Positions 1-6,373 of a DNA stretch of 6,380 bases are shown one piece after another. The translations under genes were made by a program, and so were the position numbers. Where the stretch lies: the NCBI GenBank assembly GCA_028274885.1, contig JAQCMX010000173.1:1-6380 (forward strand). The letters are read 5' to 3'. This DNA comes from Haloarculaceae archaeon (GTDB lineage: Archaea > Halobacteriota > Halobacteria > Halobacteriales > Haloarculaceae). The notes beneath the pieces are model-generated. The model saw only the letters and a list, made by a program, of their open reading frames with translations. It made no database searches and was not told where the DNA came from. Every line of letters starts with the position of its first letter. The first letter of the stretch is position 1.

Positions 1-772
1 GGAGTGGGGAGACGCTCACACAGTCGCGTCTGATCGCCTCGCGGTCCGGCGTCAGCATTCGTTCGTCGTAAATCTTCGCGGCGTGCTCTGGTTGTTCCTT
101 CCAGGTAAACCGGAAGGCGTCTTCTGACTCGTCTATATCCGCGATAAACCGATAGTCGTCGGCCGGCTGGGTTATCTCGACCGGGGGGTCCGGATCTCCT
201 GGAGCGACGAGGTTCAGGTAATCGGCCCGGTCGAAGACATCCTCAGAGAGAGCGTAGGCAAGCAGCCGTTCGGTCAACTCCGCGATCCGATGGTATCTGT
301 CCTCGGATGGGTTGGCTTCCTTGCTCGAAACTGCTACAGATGGGATACCGAAATGCGCGGCTTCGAGTGCGGCGGCGACGGTGCCGGAACGACTGAACGC
401 GGCCGTGCCGACGTTCGCTCCGGGATTACAGCCTGAGACGACGACATCCGGCTCGGTTAACGCGGTTACACCTGCGATGACACAGTCACACGGGGTTCCT
501 GAGACGGCGTATCCAAGCTCGTGGTTCTCGAAGGGGATGTCGTGGCCAAGCGCACTTTCCTCGAAGTCGATGCTGTCTGTCACCTCCCCGGTGCGAAGCG
601 GGACTGGACGGCCAAAGGAGAGGGTCCTGCCGATTCCGCTGTGATCCACACGTGGGGCGACGACTGTCACGTCGGCCAACTCGGACAGCTTTTCGTAGAG
701 TATCCGAATCCCTGGTTTGTCGATTCCGTCATCGTTTGTCAGCAACACGCTCGGGCGGGAACCTGATGTCAC
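1..772 (-). CDS. surE: SurE family 5'/3'-nucleotidase (survival protein SurE), C-terminus cut by window edge
   Basis: SurE enzymes are metal-dependent phosphatases that remove phosphate from nucleoside monophosphates in the cytoplasm. I translated this frame by hand: 257 codons are visible from the GTG at 772. The family signature LLTNDDG is at residues 10-16 (metal ligands D14 and D15). VDHSGIG at 42-48 holds the expected Ser ligand S45. VVSGCNPGANVG at 111-122 holds the Asn ligand N116, followed by the SGTVAAALEA helix at 129-138. The visible part ends in CVSVSPL, matching the VSVTPL-like strand near the end of family members, so probably only about 10-25 residues are missing. The start is uncertain: a further in-frame GTG at 829 overlaps the stop of the upstream aminotransferase gene and would add 19 residues (basic, not SurE-like); a GTG at 748 would give a very short N-terminus. 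I chose 772 because family members usually have a few residues before the first strand. The gap to the aminotransferase is 53 bases, so co-transcription is likely. Family assignment is firm; the natural substrate is not known from sequence. Confidence 0.93.
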   Translation of the reverse strand, partial: MTSGSRPSVLLTNDDGIDKPGIRILYEKLSELADVTVVAPRVDHSGIGRTLSFGRPVPLRTGEVTDSIDFEESALGHDIPFENHELGYAVSGTPCDCVIAGVTALTEPDVVVSGCNPGANVGTAAFSRSGTVAAALEAAHFGIPSVAVSSKEANPSEDRYHRIAELTERLLAYALSEDVFDRADYLNLVAPGDPDPPVEITQPADDYRFIADIDESEDAFRFTWKEQPEHAAKIYDERMLTPDREAIRRDCVSVSPL

Positions 773-825
773 GGGTATGTCCAGTTGGACGCGTGGTGTC
801 TTGACTTTGACTGTTTGTAACCCTC

Positions 826-1941
826 TCACTCGAAAAAGGCCGCCAGCCGCTCTACGGCCGCTTCGACACGCGAGGTCACCAGTGCGAATCGGAACCAGTC
901 GGCCCGGGCGTCGCCGAAAGCTTCCCCGGGCATCCCTGCGACCCCCGCCTCGTCGATGAGCTGTTCCACGTTTTCGAACGTGCCGGGGAAACCCGGGAAG
1001 CGAGCCATCACGTAGAAGCCACCTTCCGGTTTCGTGTAGTCTGCACCGGCCCGATCGAGCGCAGTGGTGAACTGTTCGATCCGCTCACGAAGCAGTTTGC
1101 GGGTTCGCTCGTAGTACGTCGGGCTCGTGTTCGAAAGGGCATACAAAACCGCGGCCTGCGGGGGCCGCGAGCAGGTCACGTTTGTCAGCATGTGACGGGT
1201 ACGTGCGTTCGATAGCAAGTCACCTTGCTCCGCCGGGTCCGGGAAGACCGCGTAGCCGACCCGCCAGCCGGTGATCGCCAGCGACTTTGAGAAGGCGTTT
1301 GTCACGACCACGTTTGGTGAGTCGATCGCCAGCGCGGACTCGAAGCGCCCGGAGTAGTCGAAGTGGTCGTACACCTCGTCACAGACCAGCAGTGCGTCGT
1401 GTTCCTCGGCGATCCCGGCGAGTTCGCGCTTGCGCTTGCGGCCGTAGGTGACCCCGAGTGGATTGTTCGGGCTGTTGATCACGATAACGCTGGTCGCTTC
1501 GCTTGCCCGCTCGCGCACCGCCTCGGGATCGACGTACCCCGCATCGTCCGCGGCAACGTAGTCTACTTCCGCAGCGAGCATCGAGGCGCGGCCGGCGTAG
1601 TAGGGGTAGACCGGATCCACGAGCAGAATCCTCGATCCCGAAAACGTCGCCAGCCCCTCGGTCATCGCGAGATGGTTCGCCTCGCCGGCTCCGTTCGTTA
1701 TCATCACACGCTTGCGCTGCAGGCCCCGTCGCGCCGCGATCTCCTCGCGCAGCGCGTCCAGCCCGACGCTCGGTGGATACTGGAACTCGCTGGCGTTGGC
1801 CTGTGCGTACTCCGCCAGCCCCGTCCGGATCGACTCGGGTGGGTCCCAGTCCGGACTCCCGCTGACCATGTCGACGACGTCCCGCTCGGCCGCGCTCGCG
1901 TATTGCATGACGCGAAAAAACTGTGGCGTCTCGTACTCCAT
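826..1941 (-). CDS. Class I/II PLP-dependent aminotransferase (AspC-like fold type I)
   Basis: This 371-residue cytoplasmic enzyme should transfer an amino group between an amino acid and a 2-oxo acid using pyridoxal phosphate. Visible fold-type I motifs, in order: TNGAGEANH at 82-90 (cofactor phosphate loop), SPNNPLG at 157-163 with the ring-contacting N160, CDEVYDHF at 187-194 with D188 and Y191, SKSLAITGWRVGY at 218-230 with Schiff-base lysine K219 and phosphate-binding R227, and WFRFAL at 349-354 with R351 as the likely substrate alpha-carboxylate contact. Length is typical of the family. The ATG at 1941 is chosen because the protein then begins directly with the first helix; a GAGGGGG stretch lies just upstream (1943-1949) and is only a modest Shine-Dalgarno match. 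The frame stays open for another 101 codons upstream, but that stretch is Arg/Pro-rich with few acidic residues and is probably not coding. The stop at 826-828 overlaps a GTG that is in frame with surE. Substrate (aspartate, aromatic, alanine or other) cannot be decided here, so no gene symbol is given. Confidence 0.94.
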   Translation of the reverse strand: MEYETPQFFRVMQYASAAERDVVDMVSGSPDWDPPESIRTGLAEYAQANASEFQYPPSVGLDALREEIAARRGLQRKRVMITNGAGEANHLAMTEGLATFSGSRILLVDPVYPYYAGRASMLAAEVDYVAADDAGYVDPEAVRERASEATSVIVINSPNNPLGVTYGRKRKRELAGIAEEHDALLVCDEVYDHFDYSGRFESALAIDSPNVVVTNAFSKSLAITGWRVGYAVFPDPAEQGDLLSNARTRHMLTNVTCSRPPQAAVLYALSNTSPTYYERTRKLLRERIEQFTTALDRAGADYTKPEGGFYVMARFPGFPGTFENVEQLIDEAGVAGMPGEAFGDARADWFRFALVTSRVEAAVERLAAFFE

Positions 1942-2240
1942 ACCCCCTCTGGGGACGGCAAAGTCCTGTCTCTTTTTGTTCGCGCTTGGTCGTTCCCTGA
2001 TACGCGGGTTCGGCCTGGCTGTGGCTCTCAATCGCGGATCAGTCCCGGTGAAATTTGGGCCAGGACGGAGTGATCTGGGCCCTGCTGGCGGACGGTACCG
2101 GCCGTGTGTTCCGGCGGTTGTTGGAATGGCCACCCCGGTGGTGAGAGCAGCCACAAACGGCCGGCCAGACGGTCCGTGCGTTGCGCGCTCGCGGGATCGG
2201 CTACTGATCGCCACGACGTACTGTCGACAGCCGGACTCGG
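1942..2240. other. 299-base intergenic region between rfcC and the aminotransferase gene
   Basis: No convincing gene is present. The minus-strand frame of the aminotransferase is open across the whole stretch, up to a GTG that overlaps the rfcC stop. Its translation is rich in Arg, Pro and Ser with only five acidic residues in 101, unlike the surrounding proteins. Plus-strand frames here are likewise basic and Ser/Arg-rich. I see no tRNA-like fold. Small perfect palindromes occur at 2221-2230 (CTGTCGACAG, 11 bases after the rfcC stop) and 2093-2100 (CGGTACCG). A short AT patch, AAATTT, lies at 2051-2056. None of these is strong enough to name. The region presumably holds the 3' end of the rfcC transcript and the promoter of the aminotransferase. 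Confidence 0.5.
1971..1980 (-). promoter_or_regulatory. Possible weak TATA-like A-rich element of the aminotransferase gene
   Basis: On the minus strand this reads AACAAAAAGA, an A-rich patch in otherwise GC-rich DNA, centred about 34 bases upstream of the ATG at 1941. That would put a transcript start within about 10 bases of the start codon. The match to an archaeal TATA box is poor, so this is only a candidate. Confidence 0.22.
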
Positions 2241-3260
2241 TCACCCGGGGCCGATCCCGCCGTCGAGTCCCGCGAGCAGGTGTGAGAGGTGGATCCGATC
2301 GTCGGTTCCCGCCTGCAGATCGTGGTCGATCTCGCCGGCGAGGCGGTACAGGCTGGCGAGTTCCCGTCCTGAATACTGCGAGCGCGCAATCGCAAGTATA
2401 TCGGCGAGTATCTCCTCGCCGCTGTAGCCTTCGTCGACGAGGAGTTCGTCGAGCGTCGACCGGGCGTCGGTGAAGCCACCGGCCTCGGCCTCGGTGAGCA
2501 TCTCCCCGACGCGCTCGTCGACGCCGACCGACGAGAGGGTCTCGTAGGCGGTGTTCATCGTGATCTCGCCTTCCTGCTCGTGGGTTGTCTGTGCGCTCAG
2601 GATCGCCTTGCGGAGGTCACCGTCTGCCGCGCCGGCGACGTACTCCAGCCCCTCGGCGTCGTAGTCCGCCCCTTCGCGGCTGGCGATCCGTTCGACGACG
2701 GTGACCATCTCGTCCTGGGTCGGTGCTCGGACGGGGACCGGGAAACACCGCGATCGGATCGGCGGGATAAGCGCCGAGGGTTGGCGGGTCGCGATGACAA
2801 ACTGCGTGGCCTCGTAGTACTGCTCCATCACCCGCCGAAGGGCCTGTTGGAAGTCCTCGCGCATTCCCTCGGCGTTGTCGAGCAACACCGTCTTGTACTC
2901 CCCCGTGACCGGCGAGTAACTCGCAGACTCCTTGAGGACGTGGTTGATCAGATCAGCCTTGGAGGAGTTCCGCCGTCGTTTTGCGTCGATGAACTGCGAG
3001 AAGCGGCGGTCCTCGGCGATCTCCTTTTTTGTGGCGTCGAAAAAGTCCGCGACGTTGATTTCGATGCGATCCGCGTCAGGGGTCTCGTGGGCCTTGCGGG
3101 TCAGCGCACGCACCGCAGCAGTCTTGCCGCTGCCTTTCGGCCCGTGGACCACCAGGTTCATGGGTTCTTCAAGCGCACGTTCCAGCGCATCCCGCACCTT
3201 CGGTTGTGGTAACTCCCCGAGGGCGGGGGCGTGTTCCGCCGTCCAGAGGGGTCCGTCCAT
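2241..3260 (-). CDS. rfcC: Replication factor C small subunit, RfcC type (clamp-loader AAA+ protein)
   Basis: RFC loads the PCNA sliding clamp onto primed DNA during replication and repair; haloarchaea are known to encode a large subunit and two different small subunits. This 339-residue protein fits the second small-subunit type. Visible elements: Walker A GPKGSGKT at 40-47, a Walker B-like strand VLLDNAEGM at 125-133 followed by the RFC helix QQALRRVMEQ at 138-147, a sensor-1 region FVIATRQ at 154-160, the arginine-finger motif SRC at 170-172, and the sensor-2 helix GDLRKAI at 214-220 with R217. The rest (about 240-339) is the helical collar domain that assembles the ring. The usual acidic pair DE of Walker B is DN here (D128, N129), and sensor 1 has T158 where an Asn is common. 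This suggests weakened ATP hydrolysis but a working arginine finger for a neighbouring subunit; that is inference. ATG 3260 is chosen over a TTG ten codons upstream because the protein then starts with the short pre-Walker segment expected for the family. No intein is present. The symbol follows haloarchaeal usage from memory. Confidence 0.92.
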   Translation of the reverse strand: MDGPLWTAEHAPALGELPQPKVRDALERALEEPMNLVVHGPKGSGKTAAVRALTRKAHETPDADRIEINVADFFDATKKEIAEDRRFSQFIDAKRRRNSSKADLINHVLKESASYSPVTGEYKTVLLDNAEGMREDFQQALRRVMEQYYEATQFVIATRQPSALIPPIRSRCFPVPVRAPTQDEMVTVVERIASREGADYDAEGLEYVAGAADGDLRKAILSAQTTHEQEGEITMNTAYETLSSVGVDERVGEMLTEAEAGGFTDARSTLDELLVDEGYSGEEILADILAIARSQYSGRELASLYRLAGEIDHDLQAGTDDRIHLSHLLAGLDGGIGPG

Positions 3261-3280
3261 CGATACAGGGTAGGGCCGCG

Positions 3281-3300
3281 TCGGGTACAAAGGTTCCTAT
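3281..3300 (-). promoter_or_regulatory. Possible weak promoter of rfcC
   Basis: The minus strand reads ATAGGAACCTTTGTACCC across this stretch. The TTTGTA part is centred about 28-29 bases upstream of the ATG at 3260, the distance expected for a leaderless haloarchaeal transcript. The match to a TATA box is weak, so read-through from the regulator gene is an alternative source of transcript. If this promoter is real, it also rules out the TTG start within it (3290). Confidence 0.3.
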
Positions 3301-3321
3301 CGGAGGTCGAGGCCTGCGGGG

Positions 3322-3336
3322 TTGGCGCGACGCCAA
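3322..3336. repeat. Perfect 6-bp inverted repeat (TTGGCG-CGA-CGCCAA)
   Basis: A perfect six-base-pair inverted repeat with a three-base spacer sits in the 112-base gap between the regulator stop and rfcC, 62-76 bases upstream of the rfcC ATG. It could act as a small RNA hairpin at the 3' end of the regulator mRNA or as a protein-binding site near the rfcC promoter. No flanking bases extend the stem. In GC-rich DNA such a repeat can also arise by chance. Confidence 0.4.
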
Positions 3337-3341
3337 GAGAA

Positions 3342-3356
3342 CAGACAGTCGGTCTG
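3342..3356 (-). terminator. Possible 3' hairpin of the regulator transcript (CAGAC-5-GTCTG)
   Basis: A five-base-pair inverted repeat with a five-base loop begins 17 bases after the regulator stop. On the minus strand it is followed by TTCTCTT, a modest pyrimidine run. Haloarchaeal termination depends mainly on U-rich tracts, and this tract is short, so the call is tentative. It lies only five bases from the repeat at 3322-3336, so the transcript could form two hairpins in tandem. Confidence 0.28.
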
Positions 3357-3372
3357 GGGGCCGTTCTTTCGA

Positions 3373-6288
3373 TCAGTCGAACAGTTCCTGTAGCACCTTC
3401 CGCTGTGCGGCCCGGAGGTGCTGGTGGTAGGTCGGCCGGGAGATATCCATCGCCTCGGCGAGTTCGTTCCCGTCGACATCACGGGGCCATTCGAAAAAGC
3501 CGCCCAGATACGCCGTCCGGATCGCCGTTTTCTGTCGGTCGGTGAAACGATCCTCGAGTCCGGCTCTGAAGTCCTGGCGTGTTTCGACCTCGCGCTCGCG
3601 TTCGTGATATCCGAGTAGATCGGTGCCAGGGTGGCGCTTCTCGACGAGTTCGAAAAGCTCCCGCGCTTCGGCCTCGTAGGGCAGTTCCACGGTAAATTCC
3701 ACCACACCGTTTTCGGCGCTCACCGTCTTCGGGACGGCACCGTATTCGGTCAACATCCCGAGCAGGCTGTCTTCGACGACCAGTTCGAGCAGACATTCGG
3801 CCTCGTGTTCGACGATACAGGTCGCTTCGACGACGGCCTGATCCTCCATTGTGGCTTCCAGAAGCTCCTCTGGCGCGACATCGTGGCCGGTGACGTAGAG
3901 GCGGATCGTCCCGTCTGGACGGTAATCGGTGTCGGCGACCTCGATCCGGCAATCTGAACGGGCCGAGAGCCGGCCAAAGAGCAGGTCACGGTCGTTGATC
4001 GCAAACTCCAGTTCGATTATCTCCGTGGCGTCGAGAATTCGGCCCCGTTCGACGGCATTGATAGCGTTTGCGATCGCCCGGCCGAGCGCGTTCAACACCA
4101 CCTGTTCGCGTTCGTCGAACGCCGCGGGTTCGTCTGCGAACACCGCCGCGACGCCGTACGTGACATCTTTATATACGAGCGGAACCACCACAAGTGACTC
4201 GACGCTGCTATTGCTGACAGGCTCCTGCCAGGGGTCACACTCGAGACTGTCGAGACGCTCGATCACCTGTGGTTTCCGGGTCCGGTAGGCTTTGCTGACA
4301 GGCTCGGCTTCGCGCCCGAGATCGAATTTCCGATCCCTGATTGGGACTGTGGCGTCTCCAGCACTGGCGGTCGGTGCGAGTGTCTCCGTTGTCACATTCG
4401 GTTGACCGATCATCGCAAACGAGTACGGATCCGTCGCCGCAAGCTCGTCGACGACACCCGATTCAATCTCCTCCCGCGTCGTCGCCTGGACGAGTACCTC
4501 CACCGTGTTGTCGAGCAGACCGTTGATCCGTTCGAGCACCTGCTCGGTGTGTTCGCGTGCCTCGCGGACCTCCCGTTCCCGTTTTGCCCGCATACAGGCT
4601 GCGGCGGCGCTTGTCGCCAGCAGCGCCAGTACCTGCTCGTCGGTTTCGTCGAAGGCGTCGGGCTCGGTCGAGCAGATGCTGAGCGTCCCATGAACGCCAA
4701 CCGGGTAGTACATCGCCGACTGGACCTCCCCTAACTTCTCTCCGGTGTTGGGCACAATGCGTGAGTCCCCCGAGGCGAACACATCGCCAGGGTACCCCTC
4801 CCCGACCGCGTAAATCGGGCGCTCGCCGAGTATGGAATCCGCCTCGGGTGTTGCTGCTGTCGCCTCCAGCGTGCCCGCGTCGGCGTTGTAAAGCCGGAAC
4901 ACGCTCGTATCGAAACCGAGGACGTCCGAGGCTGCGTTGACGGCGATTTCGGCCACGTGTTCCCGGTCCCGTGCCTGCATCAGCGAACGCGTCGTCTCCA
5001 GGATCCCCGAGAGGCGCTCCTGATGTGTCCGCTGTGCGGTCACGTTCCGTCCGACACCTGCCACCCCGACGATCGAACCACCCTGATCACGCAGCGGTGC
5101 ACCCGAGAGTTCGTAGGGGATCCGCTCCCCATCGCCCGTCTCTATCTCCGCCTCGACCGAAACGCGCTGATCGTCCCACACCGCCTCCATCCGTTCCATC
5201 ACACGGTCGCGGTCACCGCGTGCGATTATCTCACTCGCGTTCATCGCTGCCAGTGTCGCGTTGTCGTACCCCAGCAGTTCCTCTAGTCGGTCGTTCCAGC
5301 GGACCAGTTCGCCGGTTTCGTCGAACAGATAGAGTGGATCCGGCAGGCTGTTTATGATACTCTCGGTGAGTGCCTGTTGCTGTCTGAGCTCCCGTTCGTA
5401 GTTTTGCTGTTCGAGCAACTCCCGGATCCACTCGGTCAACAACTCGATGAACGTCTGTTCGCGCTCGGTAAAGGCACTGTTCCGGTTCGCAGTATCGGCA
5501 AAACAGACCGTCCCGTACTGCTCGCCCCCGACATCGATCGCCACACCGAAGTAACAACCCAGCCCGAACCGCTCGAATGCTGGATCGTCACTCCAGCCCT
5601 CGTTCTCCGCATCGGTCACGAGTAACGGTTCGTCCTGTTCGATCGTTTTCCGGCAATAGGCTTCCTCTATGGGTGCGGTCTCACCGGGCTGGAGTAATCG
5701 GTGCTCGCCACTCGCCTGGACGATCTCCTGTGTTCCGTCCCTGATTCGGGTCAGAAAGCTGTCGGACACGTCCAATCGATCACAGCCAAGCCCCAACATC
5801 TCGTTTATCTTTTCATCGATCGAAAGGGTCCTGCTTGATGCGATCTCGTGGAGACGTTCGAGCGCCCGCTCGTTCGATCCCGCGGTCATCGTCCCGCCGT
5901 CGGACAGACCGACCCGTTGGGACTGTTCCGCGGCCCCAGTTTCGACAGCGCGACGTACCCTGTGAGCAAGCAGGTGATCCACATCCGCGCCGCCCGTCTG
6001 GACGACATCCACAATCCCTGTACCGAGGAGTTCCTTCAGGTCGACAGATCCGCTGGCGACCACCACGACCGGGACCCCCTCGGCTGGAAGCGTTCCGACC
6101 ATCTCCACAGGCTCAGCCTCCGGAACCGCGACCAGACAGTCATACTCCGCGATGGACGGTTCGGCCTCGCCTGAGGGCACAGCGGTGACGCCCGTGGCGT
6201 CGAACCCACCCACCGATTCGAGTGCAGCCACGAGACGTTCCCGCCGGGACTGATCGGCACCGATTAGCAGTACGGAATGAGCTGGCAT
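3373..6288 (-). CDS. Multi-sensor transcription regulator: degenerate receiver, GAF, PAS, GAF, GAF, BAT and HTH_10 domains (bacterio-opsin activator family)
   Basis: This 971-residue cytoplasmic protein should couple several small-molecule or redox sensing domains to DNA binding. Domains in order, approximate residues: receiver-like fold 4-117; GAF 142-292 with YCRKTI at 211-216; helical linker 285-306; PAS 307-418 (SLPDPLYLFDETGELVRWN at 314-332); GAF 425-568; helical, probably coiled-coil linker 566-600; GAF 600-748; BAT domain about 755-905; and HTH_10 909-964 with FTDRQKTAIRTAYLGGFFEWP at 915-935 and the recognition region ELAEAMDISRPTYHQHLRAA at 942-961. No histidine kinase or transmembrane segment is visible, so it is a one-component regulator. 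The receiver has lost its phosphorylation residues: V55 occupies the expected Asp position, and the Lys is missing from a VQTGG motif (96-100) that in related proteins commonly reads VQKTGG. ATG 6288 is chosen because a TATA-like element lies 23-32 bases upstream; starts further upstream (ATG 6324, TTG 6372) would lie upstream of or beside that promoter. It is longer than Bat of Halobacterium (about 670 residues from memory). Family assignment is firm, but the signal and target genes are unknown. Confidence 0.94.
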   Translation of the reverse strand: MPAHSVLLIGADQSRRERLVAALESVGGFDATGVTAVPSGEAEPSIAEYDCLVAVPEAEPVEMVGTLPAEGVPVVVVASGSVDLKELLGTGIVDVVQTGGADVDHLLAHRVRRAVETGAAEQSQRVGLSDGGTMTAGSNERALERLHEIASSRTLSIDEKINEMLGLGCDRLDVSDSFLTRIRDGTQEIVQASGEHRLLQPGETAPIEEAYCRKTIEQDEPLLVTDAENEGWSDDPAFERFGLGCYFGVAIDVGGEQYGTVCFADTANRNSAFTEREQTFIELLTEWIRELLEQQNYERELRQQQALTESIINSLPDPLYLFDETGELVRWNDRLEELLGYDNATLAAMNASEIIARGDRDRVMERMEAVWDDQRVSVEAEIETGDGERIPYELSGAPLRDQGGSIVGVAGVGRNVTAQRTHQERLSGILETTRSLMQARDREHVAEIAVNAASDVLGFDTSVFRLYNADAGTLEATAATPEADSILGERPIYAVGEGYPGDVFASGDSRIVPNTGEKLGEVQSAMYYPVGVHGTLSICSTEPDAFDETDEQVLALLATSAAAACMRAKREREVREAREHTEQVLERINGLLDNTVEVLVQATTREEIESGVVDELAATDPYSFAMIGQPNVTTETLAPTASAGDATVPIRDRKFDLGREAEPVSKAYRTRKPQVIERLDSLECDPWQEPVSNSSVESLVVVPLVYKDVTYGVAAVFADEPAAFDEREQVVLNALGRAIANAINAVERGRILDATEIIELEFAINDRDLLFGRLSARSDCRIEVADTDYRPDGTIRLYVTGHDVAPEELLEATMEDQAVVEATCIVEHEAECLLELVVEDSLLGMLTEYGAVPKTVSAENGVVEFTVELPYEAEARELFELVEKRHPGTDLLGYHEREREVETRQDFRAGLEDRFTDRQKTAIRTAYLGGFFEWPRDVDGNELAEAMDISRPTYHQHLRAAQRKVLQELFD

Positions 6289-6310
6289 GGGTAACACATT
6301 AGGTAATGAT

Positions 6311-6320
6311 ATGCATAAAA
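6311..6320 (-). promoter_or_regulatory. TATA-like promoter element of the multi-sensor regulator
   Basis: The minus strand reads TTTTATGCAT, an AT-rich patch between GC-rich flanks, preceded by a purine-rich GGGATGG that could serve as the TFB recognition element. Its centre is about 28 bases upstream of the ATG at 6288, so transcription would start at or within a few bases of the start codon. No Shine-Dalgarno sequence precedes the ATG (the bases are TGTTACCC), which agrees with a leaderless mRNA, common in haloarchaea. Confidence 0.62.
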
Positions 6321-6357
6321 CCATCCCGTCACGAACGCGCTGTGAGAGGTCCCCGCT

Positions 6358-6373
6358 GTTGTCAGCTACCAAC
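6358..6373. promoter_or_regulatory. Imperfect dyad upstream of the regulator promoter, possible operator
   Basis: GTTG-TC-AGCT-AC-CAAC is symmetric at 12 of 16 positions (outer GTTG/CAAC and central AGCT). It lies about 38 bases upstream of the TATA-like element, where an activator site would be expected. It could be a site for this protein itself or for another regulator. It is short, and only one copy is visible in the window. Confidence 0.3.

Noticed and set aside
312..766. Plus-strand frames opposite surE.
   Set aside because: The minus-strand frame encodes SurE with all four metal ligands; the plus-strand products show no motif.
1363..2073. Plus-strand open frame of 236 codons inside the aminotransferase gene.
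   Set aside because: It is antisense to a gene with all its catalytic motifs; long shadow frames are expected in GC-rich haloarchaeal genes.
2221..2230. Perfect palindrome CTGTCGACAG just after the rfcC stop, considered as a terminator or binding site.
   Set aside because: It has no loop and no following U-rich tract, and ten-base palindromes occur by chance in GC-rich DNA; mentioned only in the region description.
1712..2473. Plus-strand open frame of 253 codons crossing the aminotransferase, the gap and the end of rfcC.
   Set aside because: Its translation is basic and Arg/Ser-rich with no recognisable motif, and it is antisense to two well-supported genes.
2580..3212. Plus-strand open frame of 210 codons within rfcC.
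   Set aside because: It is antisense to the clamp-loader gene, and the translation looks like a reverse-complement shadow.
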